A DNA stretch of 64,000 nt from Sinorhizobium terangae (GCF_029714365.1 NZ_CP121659.1:2772501-2836500), one strand, 5' to 3'; positions 19,830 to 32,175 are shown, counted from the stretch's first letter. Translations and numbers: made by a program. Notes: generated by a model from the letters alone, not told the origin.

Positions 19830-21071
19830 TCAGCTTCTGTAGTCGCCGTTGATCTCGACATATTCCTTGGTCAGATCACAGGTGTAGACGGTCGCACGAC
19901 CCGAACCGAGACCGATGTCGACACGGATCGGAATGTCTTCGCCCTTCATGACGGCGCTTGCCGCTGCCTCGGAATAGCCCGGATCCCGCTCGCCCTCGAC
20001 TGCAACGCGCACATCGCCGAACCAGATCGCAAGCCGGTCCCGTTCGGCCATCTCTCCGGATTTGCCGACAGCCATGACCACCCGGCCCCAGTTCGCGTCC
20101 TCGCCGGCAACAGCCGTCTTGACGAGCGGCGAATTGGCGATCGACAGCGCAATGCGCTTGGCTGCGGCATCGCTCTCCGCGCCTTCGACGGTTACGATTA
20201 CCATCTTGCGGGCACCTTCGCCGTCGCGCACCACCTGCAGCGCCAGATCGCGCAGCAGGTCGTTGAGCGCCGCGCGGAAGGCGTCGAGGCGCGGATCGAC
20301 AGCGTCCACGACCTTCGCCTGACCGTCCTTCGCCGCCGCGCCGGTGGCAAACAGCATCAGCGTGTCAGAGGTGGAGGTGTCGCTGTCGACCGTGACGGAG
20401 TTGAAGGTCGGGCCGACGCCGGCGGAAAGCAGAGCCTGCAGTGCTGGCGGCGCGATGTCCGCGTCCGTCACGACGAAGGAAAGCATCGTCGCCATATCGG
20501 GCGCGATCATGCCCGCCCCCTTGGCGATGCCGTTGATCGTCACAGTGACGTCACCAATCTTGGCACTGCGGGTCGCGACCTTCGGATAAGTATCCGTTGT
20601 CATGATCGCCTTGGCCGCCTCGAACCAGAAATCTTCCTTAGCGGAAACCGCAAGACCATCGAGGACGCCGGCGAACTTAGTCGCATCGAGCGGCTCACCG
20701 ATCACGCCGGTCGAGGCGAGGAATATCTCGCTATCGGTGCATCCGACAGCCTTGGCTGCGGACTGCGCCGTAAGTTCGGTCGCCTCCCGCCCCTTCTTGC
20801 CCGTGAACGCATTGGCATTGCCCGAATTGACGACGACGGCGCGGGCAACACCTGCCGGCAGATTCCTGCGGCAGAAATCGACCGGCGCCGACGGGCATTT
20901 CGATCGGGTGAAGACGCCAGCGACCGCAGCGGGCTCGTCGAAGATCATCATCAGCACGTCGGTGCGGTTCTTGTACTTGATCCCTGCGGCTGCCGTAGCC
21001 ATGCGCACGCCTCGAAGCGGCGGCATTTCGGCGAAGGTTTTCGGAGCGAGCGGAGAAACGGAGCCGGACAT
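19830..21071 (-). CDS. argJ: Bifunctional ornithine acetyltransferase / N-acetylglutamate synthase ArgJ
   Basis: Transfers acetyl from N-acetylornithine to glutamate in the cyclic arginine pathway; in many bacteria it can also use acetyl-CoA. The 413-residue precursor cuts itself at the conserved [14 protein letters not shown] motif (about 190-203), whose threonine becomes the N-terminal nucleophile of the beta chain. The start is the Met of [11 protein letters not shown], giving the usual family length; the frame extends 17 codons further but AGCAGG lies ahead of the chosen ATG. Followed by GNAT and mutT. Confidence 0.97.
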   Translation of the reverse strand: MSGSVSPLAPKTFAEMPPLRGVRMATAAAGIKYKNRTDVLMMIFDEPAAVAGVFTRSKCPSAPVDFCRRNLPAGVARAVVVNSGNANAFTGKKGREATELTAQSAAKAVGCTDSEIFLASTGVIGEPLDATKFAGVLDGLAVSAKEDFWFEAAKAIMTTDTYPKVATRSAKIGDVTVTINGIAKGAGMIAPDMATMLSFVVTDADIAPPALQALLSAGVGPTFNSVTVDSDTSTSDTLMLFATGAAAKDGQAKVVDAVDPRLDAFRAALNDLLRDLALQVVRDGEGARKMVIVTVEGAESDAAAKRIALSIANSPLVKTAVAGEDANWGRVVMAVGKSGEMAERDRLAIWFGDVRVAVEGERDPGYSEAAASAVMKGEDIPIRVDIGLGSGRATVYTCDLTKEYVEINGDYRS

Positions 21072-21203
21072 GGGACGAACCTGCTTTGGAGAACCGTGGA
21101 TGATGTTGCGGCAAATGCCCAAACGGAATCGAACCGTCGGGCATCGACAATGAGTGAGCCGGATGTCGCTCAGCCCTTCAGACGAACGACATCCGGCGAA
21201 AGC

Positions 21204-22058
21204 TTACTTCGTTTCCTGGGGCTTGTTGGCCTCGTCGTAGGCCTTCTTGAGCGCCGGATCCGAAATTTCGACGCCGGTTTCCTTTTTCGCGGAAGCCAGG
21301 AGCTCAAGGTACTTGTCACGCATGACGAGCTGACGAACCTGCGGCTCGACTTGTTCCAGCGTCGGCGGCGCCTGCGGGCGCTTGTCCTCGACGAGGATGA
21401 CGTGGAAGCCGAACTGCGTCTTCACCGGGGTTTTGGTGTAGGTGCCCTTTTCGAGAGCGAAGGCGGCTGCCTCGAATTCCGGCACCATCCGGCCTTTGGC
21501 GAAATAGCCCAGATCGCCGCCGTCATCCTTGTTCGGATCGGACGACTTGGCCTTGGCGAGTTCGACGAAGCTCTTGCCGGCGTCAAGCTCCTTGATCACG
21601 GCCTTGGCCTCGTCCTCGGTCTTCACCAGGATGTGGCGTGCCTTGATCTCTTCCTGCGCCGGGATTGCGGCAATTTCCTTGTCGTAGCGTGCCTTGACAT
21701 CTTCCTTCGTCACCGCATCCACGACATGCTTCTTGAAGAACGCATTGTGCAGTTCGCGTTCGGTGAGATAGGCGATGCGCAGCTTGAAGACAGCGTCGTC
21801 CTGGAGGCCCTCCTTCTCGGCGTTCTTTGCCAGTAGCTTGACATCGATGACGGCCGAAAGCGCGGCGGCGCGCTTCTGTTCTTCCGGCATCTGCTGAAGC
21901 TGAGGATCGAGACCACCGAGAGCGAGATTGAGCTCGGACTGGCGGACTTCCTGCTCGCCAACCTTCGCGATTACCGGATCGGTTTCTTCGGCGTGCGCTC
22001 CCTGCAAAGCGATCGCCGCGACGAAAACCGCAGCCGCCAAAGTCTTGTATCTGGACAT
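21204..22058 (-). CDS. Periplasmic PpiC-type peptidyl-prolyl isomerase
   Basis: 284-residue parvulin-type foldase of the SurA/PrsA kind. A Sec signal peptide is visible (residues 1-23, positive start, hydrophobic core, cut after AHA). A helical chaperone region (about 25-135) follows, then the PpiC domain (about 138-235) with KARHILV, GGDLGYFAKGRMVPEFEAAAF and FGFHVILV. It helps fold outer-membrane and periplasmic proteins. It is divergent from secA, which exports its clients, and upstream of argJ by 132 bases. Confidence 0.93.
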   Translation of the reverse strand: MSRYKTLAAAVFVAAIALQGAHAEETDPVIAKVGEQEVRQSELNLALGGLDPQLQQMPEEQKRAAALSAVIDVKLLAKNAEKEGLQDDAVFKLRIAYLTERELHNAFFKKHVVDAVTKEDVKARYDKEIAAIPAQEEIKARHILVKTEDEAKAVIKELDAGKSFVELAKAKSSDPNKDDGGDLGYFAKGRMVPEFEAAAFALEKGTYTKTPVKTQFGFHVILVEDKRPQAPPTLEQVEPQVRQLVMRDKYLELLASAKKETGVEISDPALKKAYDEANKPQETK

Positions 22059-22163
22059 TTCACTAACCTTTCACCATTGACCGCCGGCGCGATTGCCTCA
22101 GGCCCTGCGGCTGCACAACACCAGAATGTGGCTGATCTGTAGCCATCCAGCAGTGCAAGTGCG

Positions 22164-22192
22164 TTGACATAATCCGACCCCCCTCTTATCTG
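22164..22192 (+). promoter_or_regulatory. Probable sigma-70 promoter of secA
   Basis: TTGACA (22,164-22,169) and TATCTG (22,187-22,192) with a 17-base spacer, about 100 bases before the secA start. Confidence 0.6.
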
Positions 22193-22299
22193 TCACGCAA
22201 CCTCGCGTCCAGAACAGTTTCCGGGCGTTTCATGGCATTATGTGGTTTTTCAAGCCCAACCTGAAACCCCAGGCGACAAATAAAGAAAGGGCCATTCGT

Positions 22300-25011
<2,712 letters not shown>

Positions 25012-25014
25012 TCG

Positions 25015-25039
25015 AATGCCGCCTTCGGGCGGCATTTTC
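25015..25039 (+). terminator. Intrinsic terminator of secA
   Basis: AATGCCGCC / GGGCGGCATT with a TTC-type loop followed by TTT, directly after the stop codon. Confidence 0.85.
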
Positions 25040-25140
25040 ATTAGGACGTGACAGCTTTCCGCGAATGCCGCGCTGAACCGTTTGTTAACGCTGATCTGGC
25101 AGAAGTGAGGCCCTGTATTGCGTAGTGTCAGGGTGTCCTC

Positions 25141-26568
25141 GTGTTCATGGCGGTATGTCAATCAGCCGGACGAATGCTGCCGTCGGCGCTGAGGCAACGC
25201 CTGTCTCCGCTGCTGGCCAGGCTTGGACCGATCGCGTCCGGCGCTGATCCGAAGAGCCGCGCCCAGCGCACGGCGCTGATCGCCTTCGCGATCCGCATCT
25301 TCAGCGCGGCCATTGCCCTCGTCTCGCAGATCGTTCTCGCTCGTCTGATGGGCGAGTTCGAATACGGTGTCTTCGTCTTCGTCTGGGTCCTGGCCGTCCT
25401 GTTCGGCAACCTGTCCTGCCTCGGCCTGCATGCGGCCGTGATCCGCTTCGTGCCGGAATATCAGATGGCGGACGCCGTGGCCGAGATCCGCGGGCTGACG
25501 ACCGTGGCGCGCGTCTTTGCGCTGTTGTCGGCGACCGTACTCGCCGCCATCGGCGGCATCGGTCTCTGGTTCTTTGCCGACATGATCGAGCACTATCATC
25601 TCGTCGCCCTTTACCTCGGCCTGGTCGCCCTGCCGATGATTGCGCTCGGCGACGTGATGGACGGCACCGCCCGCGCGCATAGCTGGCCGCTTGCGGCGAT
25701 GAGCCCCACCTTCATCGTCCGGCCGCTGCTCATTCTCGTCTTCATGGTGTTAGCCATCGCCGCCGGCTTGCCGAATACGGCGAAGACGGCAATGGTCGCC
25801 GCGCTGGCAGCCACCTACATCACGACGCTCGCGCAGTTTCTCGCGATGACGTCGCGCCTGCGCAGGCGCTACGTTCGCGGGCCGATGAAGATCGAACTCG
25901 GATCATGGCTGCGCCTTTCCGTGCCGATATTTCTAGTCGAAGGTTTCGGTTTCCTGCTGACAAATTCCGACGTGGTGATCGTCGGGCTCTACCTGCCGCC
26001 AGACGACGTCGCGATCTACTTTGCGGCTGCCAAGACCATGGCTCTCGTTCATTTCGTCATGTTCGCCGTAAAGGCGGCGGCGGGGCCGCGCTTCTCCGAG
26101 GCGATGGCTTCCGGCGAAAGCCGCCAGCTTGCAGAAATCGCAACCGAAAGCGCACACTGGTCCTTCTGGCCCTCGCTCGCGATGGGCGGCACGGTGCTTA
26201 TCGCCGGTCGTTTTCTTTTGTCGCTATTCGGCCCGGCCTTCACCGCCGGCGCGCCGTTGATGGCGGTCCTGTTTGCCGGGATTCTGGCCAAGGCCTTCGT
26301 CGGCCCGGTCGAAACCCTGCTTACCATGGCCGGCCGACAGAAGCTCTGTGCGATGCTTTACGCGACCGCGCTCGCCGTCAACATCGCGCTGAACTTTGTT
26401 CTCATCCCGGCCTTCGGCCTGATGGGCGCAGCCTTCGCCACCGCCGGCGCGATGTTCTTCGAGGCGGCAATTCTGCACCTCGCGGCAAGACGCACCTTCG
26501 CCATCCCCCTTCTCGCTTTCGCGGGCGCAGGAAGCGGCAACGACAAGAACGAGGCGATCCGTCCATGA
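25141..26568 (+). CDS. Oligosaccharide flippase family membrane protein (Wzx/MurJ-like)
   Basis: 475-residue integral membrane protein with roughly 12-14 hydrophobic segments, starting near residue 45 (ALIAFAIRIFSAAIALVSQIVL). The arrangement and the ARLMGEFEYGVFVFV motif match polysaccharide flippases that move lipid-linked sugars across the inner membrane. No glycosyltransferases are adjacent, so the substrate is unknown. The GTG at 25,141 has AGGG seven bases upstream and is taken as start; ATG at 25,147 is the alternative. Its last bases overlap the start of the next gene (ATGA), which implies coupled translation. Confidence 0.88.
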   Translation: MFMAVCQSAGRMLPSALRQRLSPLLARLGPIASGADPKSRAQRTALIAFAIRIFSAAIALVSQIVLARLMGEFEYGVFVFVWVLAVLFGNLSCLGLHAAVIRFVPEYQMADAVAEIRGLTTVARVFALLSATVLAAIGGIGLWFFADMIEHYHLVALYLGLVALPMIALGDVMDGTARAHSWPLAAMSPTFIVRPLLILVFMVLAIAAGLPNTAKTAMVAALAATYITTLAQFLAMTSRLRRRYVRGPMKIELGSWLRLSVPIFLVEGFGFLLTNSDVVIVGLYLPPDDVAIYFAAAKTMALVHFVMFAVKAAAGPRFSEAMASGESRQLAEIATESAHWSFWPSLAMGGTVLIAGRFLLSLFGPAFTAGAPLMAVLFAGILAKAFVGPVETLLTMAGRQKLCAMLYATALAVNIALNFVLIPAFGLMGAAFATAGAMFFEAAILHLAARRTFAIPLLAFAGAGSGNDKNEAIRP

Positions 26569-27839
26569 TCGGCAATACACCCTTCCCCGGAAACACGAAC
26601 GGCAGGGCGAGCCGCCTGCTCGGCGGATTGGCCCAACCCGGCTTCGACGCGTCACAACCCGAGCAGACCATCAGCGTGGGGCGGCCCGGCCGCTATCTTT
26701 CGATCTATTCCGCAAGGGCAGGCTACGAGTTGCAGCGAGAGCTCGATTACCTTTCCAACCGCGCGATAGAACCGAACATATTCTTTACCGGCCGCTTCCT
26801 CGCCCCGGCCATGCCGCGCCTGGAAGACCGCGTCATCCGGCTCGCCGTGATCCGGGACAACGACGAACGCCGCAGCCGAATGCGCTTCCTCATGCCGTTT
26901 TCGATCGAGAAGCCGGGCTTTGCGATCGGCCCCTCGATCATTCGTGCCTGGTCCAACCCGTTCGGACCGCTGGGCGTGCCGCTGCTCGATGCAGAAGATG
27001 CGGCCGAAACGATCAGCAATCTCTACGAAGCGTTGGCCGCCCCCTCCTCCGGTCTGCCGCCGGTGCTCGTGCTGCCGGATGTAAGACTCAAGGGCCGCTT
27101 CGCACAGCTCGCGCGTGCCGTCGCGATCAGCGAAAACCTGCCGCTCACCGTGACCGACAGCTTTGAACGGCCGATGCTGGAAAGCCTGCTCGACGGTCCG
27201 ACCTATCTGCGCAAGTCAATCAAACGCGCGCATTTCAAGGAATTGCGGCGCCAGTGGAAGAACCTCGAAAAGCACGGACAGCTGACCTACAACGTCGCGC
27301 GCCAGCCTGAGGAGATCCGGCTGCGCATGGAGGAATTCCTGGCGCTGGAGGCTTCCGGCTGGAAGGGGCGCGAACGCAGCGCCATGATCACGGATCGCTT
27401 CCGCGCCGCCTTTGCTCGCGAGGCGATCACCAATCTCGCCGAGACCGACAGCGTCCGCATCCACACACTCGATCTCGACGGCAAGGCGATCGCCGCCATG
27501 GTCGTTCTGCTGATGGCCGGCGAGGCTTATACGTGGAAGACCGCCTATGACGAGCGATATGCCTTATATTCGCCCGGCAAGCTGCTGCTCGCCGAACTGA
27601 CGGAATGGCACCTCGACGACGCCAACATTACCCGCTCCGATTCCTGCGCGGTGCCCGATCACCCGATGATTAGCCGCTTCTGGCAGGAGCGCGAGGAGAT
27701 GGGAACGCTCGTCATCGGCCTGCACCAGAACCGTGACCGCGACGTCCGCCAGGTTGCGGCCCAACTCCACCTCTATCGCAACACCCGCAACATGGCGCGG
27801 CTGCTGCGCGAGAAGATACGGGCGCTCGCCGGCCGCTGA
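26565..27839 (+). CDS. FemAB/BcsL-like GNAT acyltransferase
   Basis: 424-residue protein with a C-terminal GNAT domain (about 225-390) of the FemAB/CelD kind: KRAHFKELRRQWKNLEKHG, GWKGRERSAMITDRF, KAIAAMVVLLMAGEAYTWKTAYDERYALYSPGKLLL. These domains are often found in polysaccharide or peptidoglycan modification. Start ATG at 26,565 overlaps the TGA of the flippase gene by four bases; the longer upstream frame lies inside the flippase gene and is rejected. Likely function: acylation of a polymer or lipid carrier handled by the flippase, an inference from coupling. Confidence 0.83.
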   Translation: MIGNTPFPGNTNGRASRLLGGLAQPGFDASQPEQTISVGRPGRYLSIYSARAGYELQRELDYLSNRAIEPNIFFTGRFLAPAMPRLEDRVIRLAVIRDNDERRSRMRFLMPFSIEKPGFAIGPSIIRAWSNPFGPLGVPLLDAEDAAETISNLYEALAAPSSGLPPVLVLPDVRLKGRFAQLARAVAISENLPLTVTDSFERPMLESLLDGPTYLRKSIKRAHFKELRRQWKNLEKHGQLTYNVARQPEEIRLRMEEFLALEASGWKGRERSAMITDRFRAAFAREAITNLAETDSVRIHTLDLDGKAIAAMVVLLMAGEAYTWKTAYDERYALYSPGKLLLAELTEWHLDDANITRSDSCAVPDHPMISRFWQEREEMGTLVIGLHQNRDRDVRQVAAQLHLYRNTRNMARLLREKIRALAGR

Positions 27840-27850
27840 CGTCGCTCCCG

Positions 27851-29488
27851 CTACTCCCGAAGCGCCTCGGCAGCGGCCCGGTCGCGCAAAAGCCGGCGGA
27901 TCACCTTCCCCGACGTCGTCAGCGGCAGGCTGTCGACGAACTCGATCTCGCGCGGGTATTCGTGCATGGAGAGCCTGGTTTTCACCCAGTCGCGGATCCC
28001 GGCTGCAACCTCTTCATCGGCAGGGGCGCCTGGTCTCAGCACCACATAAGCCTTGACGATCTCGGTGCGCAGCGGATCGGGCTTGCCGACGACCGCCGCC
28101 ATTTGAACGTCCGGATGGCCGGCCAGGCAATCCTCGATCTCGCCGGGACCGATGCGGTACCCCGATGAGGTGATGACGTCGTCGTCTCGGCCGAAGAAGG
28201 TGAAATAACCCTCCGCGTCCATCACGCCCTGATCCCCGGTCGTCATCCAATCGCCGATGAACTTCGCTTCCGTCGCCCGTTCATTGCGCCAATAGCCGAG
28301 GAACATCACCGGATCCGGGCGCTGCACGGCCACCTGCCCGACCGTTCCCGGCGGCAGGACCCTCCCCTCGCCGTCGATGATCGCCACACGATGACCGGGG
28401 GCCGCCTTGCCCATGGAGCCGGGCTTCAAGACACCGAGATCCGCGGCCGAAGAGATGACGATATTGCACTCCGTCTGGCCATAGAACTCGCTGACATCGA
28501 TGCCGAGCGCTGCCTTTGCCCACTCGAAAGTCTCCCGCCCGAGCGCCTCGCCGGCGGAGCCGATCGTCCGCAGCTTGAGGGCGTAGCGATCGCGGGGCCG
28601 ATCGACGGCCTTGAGCAGCCGAAGCGCAGTCGGCGGGATGAAGGCATTGCGCACATCCATCTCTTCCATGATCCGGAAGGCCATAAGCGGGTCGAATTTC
28701 TGCGCCGGCGACGAAACCACCGGTACGCCCAGCAGCAGGGACGGCAGCAGCGTGTTCAGAAGCCCCCCGGCCCAGGCCCAGTCGGCCGGGGTCCACATCC
28801 GGTCGCCCGGTTGCGGCAGGAAATGATGATGGAACTGGAATCCCGGCAGATGGCCGAGCAGGACGCGATGACCGTGGAGCGCCCCCTTCGGAGGTCCGGT
28901 CGTTCCGGAGGTATAGATCATCAGCGCCGGATCATCCGGCGTCGTATCGGCGGCAGCAAAACGCCTCTCGCTGTTTGCGAGCCGGTCGAAACGGACCGTG
29001 GCTGGCTCGTCCTCCTCTTCCGCCAGTACCACGAGACCGAGTTCCGGCAGTTTGTCCCGGATCCCCGCAAGCCGCTCGTAGCCGAACCGGTTGGTGACGA
29101 TGGCGGTCGCAGCAGCATCCAGCAGGCGATATTCGAGCGCATCGACGCCGAACAGCAAGGCGAGCGGCAAGGCAATCGCGCCGAGCTTGTAGATCGCAAC
29201 ATGCGCGATTGCCGCCTCGAAACCCTGCGGCAGGAAGATCGCGACGCGGTCGCCGCGCTTGATGCCGTGGTCCGCCAATCCGGCAGCAAAGGCCGACGAG
29301 CGCGCCGCGAACGCGCCATAGGTCAGAGACAGATGCGCGCCATCAGGTCTGAAATGCTGGAGGCAGACACGCTCCGGCTCCCGCTCCGCCCAGGCATCGC
29401 TGACCGCAACGCCGATGTTGAACTTCTCCGGAATCCGCCAGCGGAAATCGCGATAAAGTTCGTCGTAGTTTTCGATTTTCGGGAGCAT
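27851..29488 (-). CDS. AMP-binding acyl-CoA synthetase
   Basis: 545-residue adenylate-forming enzyme that activates a carboxylic acid to an acyl-CoA via an acyl-AMP. Motifs: the P-loop-like YTSGTTGPPKGALHGH (about 186), EFYGQTECN (about 335), TGDQGVMDAEGYFTFFGRDDD (about 410) and the C-terminal lysine in TTSGKVIRRLL (about 530). It resembles the acetyl/medium-chain acyl-CoA synthetase branch; the exact chain length is not decidable. Convergent with the acetyltransferase gene, 11 bases apart. Confidence 0.92.
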   Translation of the reverse strand: MLPKIENYDELYRDFRWRIPEKFNIGVAVSDAWAEREPERVCLQHFRPDGAHLSLTYGAFAARSSAFAAGLADHGIKRGDRVAIFLPQGFEAAIAHVAIYKLGAIALPLALLFGVDALEYRLLDAAATAIVTNRFGYERLAGIRDKLPELGLVVLAEEEDEPATVRFDRLANSERRFAAADTTPDDPALMIYTSGTTGPPKGALHGHRVLLGHLPGFQFHHHFLPQPGDRMWTPADWAWAGGLLNTLLPSLLLGVPVVSSPAQKFDPLMAFRIMEEMDVRNAFIPPTALRLLKAVDRPRDRYALKLRTIGSAGEALGRETFEWAKAALGIDVSEFYGQTECNIVISSAADLGVLKPGSMGKAAPGHRVAIIDGEGRVLPPGTVGQVAVQRPDPVMFLGYWRNERATEAKFIGDWMTTGDQGVMDAEGYFTFFGRDDDVITSSGYRIGPGEIEDCLAGHPDVQMAAVVGKPDPLRTEIVKAYVVLRPGAPADEEVAAGIRDWVKTRLSMHEYPREIEFVDSLPLTTSGKVIRRLLRDRAAAEALRE

Positions 29489-29689
29489 GGCCGCAACAGA
29501 ATTGTTGCAATGCAGTTAACATTTCTGCTTGGGCGAGTTCAATGGGTGCTCAAGAGGGCGCAACGAAGCTCGCGCTGTCCCTTGATCGCAATTTTGCAAG
29601 AACGGACTCGCGCGGATGAGCCTTGAGTGAGTGAGCCGCGGTGCCAAGATGCGTCACGTCGCGATCATGAACAAAGGGAACACACCGCT

Positions 29690-30238
29690 ATGAGCAGTTC
29701 GGATACTCGATCGTTCAATCACACGCGCCGCCGTCTCGTTGCGCTTTCTGGCCTGGCAGCAGCGGCCGTAACCGCATTCGGCACACCCGGTCGCGCCGAG
29801 GGAAGTGGCGGACAAAAATCCGCAAAAGGCATGGGCATGCCGTGGGAAGACGAATATGGATATGCGCAATCCGTAAAGGTCGGCGACACCATCCACCTCT
29901 CCGGCCAATTAAGCCACAACGACAGCGGAGAAATAATCGCCCCGGCGCCCATCGACGCGAACGGAAAAGTTACGGACTTCTCGAATATGGGAGCTCAGAT
30001 GGAGCAGGCCTATGCCAACTGCGCGAAGCTGCTGGCGCAGTACGGGTTGACCATGGAAAGTGTGGTGCAGGAAGTTATATACGTGCTGGACATGGATGCA
30101 GCCTTCAAGGTGGCTGGCCCGGTGCGAAAAAAAGCATTTGGCTCTCAAAAGCCCGCTGTCGCTAGCACTATTCTCGTTACTCCCCGCTTGGCCTTCCCGA
30201 GCCAATTGATCGAAATTAGCATGATGGCCGTCGCTTAG
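29690..30238 (+). CDS. RidA family protein with Tat signal peptide
   Basis: 182 residues. A twin-arginine signal is visible: TRRRLVALSG followed by a hydrophobic alanine-rich stretch and an ARAxG-like cleavage region (about 12-38). The rest (about 50-182) is a RidA/YjgF domain (GYAQSVKVGDTIHLSGQLSHN onward). Cytoplasmic RidA enzymes deaminate reactive enamines with a conserved arginine in the PAR motif; here the same place reads PAV (about 155-157), so the usual activity is unlikely. GC is lower than in neighbours. A LysR gene follows on the same strand. Confidence 0.88.
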   Translation: MSSSDTRSFNHTRRRLVALSGLAAAAVTAFGTPGRAEGSGGQKSAKGMGMPWEDEYGYAQSVKVGDTIHLSGQLSHNDSGEIIAPAPIDANGKVTDFSNMGAQMEQAYANCAKLLAQYGLTMESVVQEVIYVLDMDAAFKVAGPVRKKAFGSQKPAVASTILVTPRLAFPSQLIEISMMAVA

Positions 30239-30440
30239 CGCCAAGGCTCCCAGTAGCCGGCGCGCGCCCGTTGCAGGAAAAGCTTGCGCGCGCCGCGATC
30301 ACGCCCGCCACTCCGAGATGAGGATGCGCTGCTCCGCGTGGAGCAGTCTCTGCGACCTTCATAAGTGACCGCAACGGGCTTGCATCTGAAACTCCTCGCG
30401 GCGAACAATGCGCCCAATTGTGTAAGCGCGTGAGAAATCG

Positions 30441-31337
30441 ATGCAGGACGATCATCTGTCTTGGGATGACCTGAGGCTGCTGAAGGCGGTCGCGGAGGGC
30501 GGAAGTGTAGCGAGAGGCGCACATGCGCTCGGCATAGACAATTCAACCGGGTTTCGTCGCATAGCGCGCCTTGAGGCCTCGCTCGGGGTAAAACTCTTTG
30601 AAAGGCATCGAAAGGGTTACGAACTCACTCAGGAAGGTGCCGAGATATTCGCGTTGTCGATGCGCATGCAGCGAGATGTCCAAGCCACGTCGCTAAAGAT
30701 CGCGGGTGCCGACCAGAGCCCCGTTGGTCATATTCGGATTGCCACCAACGACACCATCATGTCGCGCTTTTTAGCCGGCATTTTTGCGTCCTTTCAATCC
30801 AGGTTCCCCGGAATGTCGCTGGAGGTGGTGACGGGCAACGTCTCATTGAATCTGTCGCAAAGGGACTGCGATGTGGCCATAAGAGCCACAAACAGGCCAC
30901 CCGAGAATCTGGTCGGTAGACGGCTGGCAACAATTGGATGGGCGCCGTACAGACGCGTTTCAGAATCGCACGGAGCGGAAGATCCCTTCGAGGGGCGGTG
31001 GATCAGTTTCGCAGGTGAGCTCAGTGACTTGGCTGCGGCACGCTATTTGGCCACGAGGGTCGCGCCCCACCAGATAGCCTTTAGCGCGAATTCAACGGAA
31101 GCAGTTTTCGCTGCCGTTTGCGCGGGAATTGGGGCGGCGTATCTGCCGTGTTACCTTGGCGACAACACGCCCGACCTGGAGCGCCTGACGCCACCGGAGG
31201 GTTCCTTGGCGAGCGCGTTGTGGATCTTGACGCACCCGGAACTGAAGAGGGCCAAACGAGTACGGCAGTTCATCGATCACTGTGTCGGTGCACTTTTGCC
31301 GCTCCGCGCCACCATGGAGGGTTTGCCCGGGAGATAG
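30441..31337 (+). CDS. LysR family transcriptional regulator
   Basis: 298-residue regulator: winged helix-turn-helix at 8-68 (WDDLRLLKAVAEGGSVARGAHALGI...) and a co-inducer-binding domain from about 95. Codon use and GC (about half in parts of the gene, against 65-70% in core genes) suggest acquisition. It lies 202 bases downstream of the exported RidA-like gene in the same direction, and next to the 3' end of tRNA-Leu. The RidA-like gene is a reasonable target, but no LysR box was identified with confidence. Confidence 0.92.
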   Translation: MQDDHLSWDDLRLLKAVAEGGSVARGAHALGIDNSTGFRRIARLEASLGVKLFERHRKGYELTQEGAEIFALSMRMQRDVQATSLKIAGADQSPVGHIRIATNDTIMSRFLAGIFASFQSRFPGMSLEVVTGNVSLNLSQRDCDVAIRATNRPPENLVGRRLATIGWAPYRRVSESHGAEDPFEGRWISFAGELSDLAAARYLATRVAPHQIAFSANSTEAVFAAVCAGIGAAYLPCYLGDNTPDLERLTPPEGSLASALWILTHPELKRAKRVRQFIDHCVGALLPLRATMEGLPGR

Positions 31338-31358
31338 TGGACACACTGTTTTGAATGG

Positions 31359-31443
31359 TGGTGCCCCATGCCGGGGTCGAACCAGCACTCCTTTCGGAAC
31401 TCGATTTTGAGTCGAGCGCGTCTACCAATTCCGCCAATGGGGC
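31359..31443 (-). tRNA. tRNA-Leu (CAA)
   Basis: 85-base class II tRNA read on the minus strand. Acceptor stem GCCCCAT / ATGGGGC, encoded CCA end, anticodon stem CTCGA / TCGAG with loop CTCAAAA (anticodon CAA, reading UUG), a long variable arm and the T-arm GGTTCGACCCC-type loop. Confidence 0.96.
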
Positions 31444-31468
31444 TCAGGCTGTGATGTCAGCGGATTGC

Positions 31469-31498
31469 GATTTACACGATCGATTTCGCGCCGGTCAA
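31469..31498 (-). promoter_or_regulatory. Candidate promoter of tRNA-Leu
   Basis: On the minus strand TTGACC (31,493-31,498) and TAAATC (31,469-31,474) with an 18-base spacer, about 25 bases before the tRNA 5' end. Confidence 0.45.
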
Positions 31499-31654
31499 CC
31501 GCGAAAATGCATTTCGCCATCCGGCGATCACAAAAGCGTGCAGGCTGTGTGTCTTGCGGGCAATTTACAGCGCCGCCAATCCTTCTTAAGAAGGCGTCGT
31601 GATTATACGTCCGGCGCCGCAGCGCCCACCCTGTCGCTCGACCGCGAGGTATCC

Positions 31655-32164
31655 ATGACCGCAGTTTCCGTCGTCCAACGCCAGCATCTTGTTGGCGCCG
31701 TTCTTGTCACGCTCGGCATGGCGGCGACGGTCGGCGGCGCGCTCGGCTTCGAGCACATTGGCGGCTATATCCCCTGTGCGCTTTGCCTGCTGCAGCGCAA
31801 TCCCTATTACTACGGCATTCCGCTCGGCCTTCTGGCAATCGTTTCGAGCGCTCTCAAGCTGCCGGCATGGATCACGCGCACGCTGCTTCTGCTCGTCGGC
31901 GTCCTGATGCTCGTCGGCGCCGGGATGGGCGTCTATCATTCGGGCGTTGAATGGCATTTCTGGGAGGGACCGTCGACCTGCGCGACGGCCGCCCAAGGCG
32001 TCTCGTCTGATGTGGGCGACCTGCTCGGCGATCTCGATGCGAAGCACGCCCCTTCCTGCACGGATGCGGCGCTGCGCGTGCTTGGCCTCTCATTCGCGGG
32101 CTGGAACGTGATCGCAAGCCTTATCCTGGCTGCGATCGCATTGCGCGCTGCCGCCAAGGCTTGA
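31655..32164 (+). CDS. dsbB: Disulfide bond formation protein B
   Basis: 169-residue inner-membrane protein with four hydrophobic segments that passes electrons from DsbA to quinone. The first periplasmic cysteine pair is CALC (about 42-45), followed by LLQRNPYYYG; a second pair lies in the later loop (CATAA and the Cys in PSCTDA). The start ATG at 31,655 is chosen because the longer upstream frame runs through the tRNA-Leu region. Read away from the tRNA. Confidence 0.93.
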   Translation: MTAVSVVQRQHLVGAVLVTLGMAATVGGALGFEHIGGYIPCALCLLQRNPYYYGIPLGLLAIVSSALKLPAWITRTLLLLVGVLMLVGAGMGVYHSGVEWHFWEGPSTCATAAQGVSSDVGDLLGDLDAKHAPSCTDAALRVLGLSFAGWNVIASLILAAIALRAAAKA

Positions 32165-32175
32165 TGACGCCTACT

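Noticed and set aside
31338..31654. Possible coding start of dsbB inside the tRNA region
   Set aside because: The frame is open from 31,355, but this part is tRNA and leader; DsbB homology starts at 31,655.
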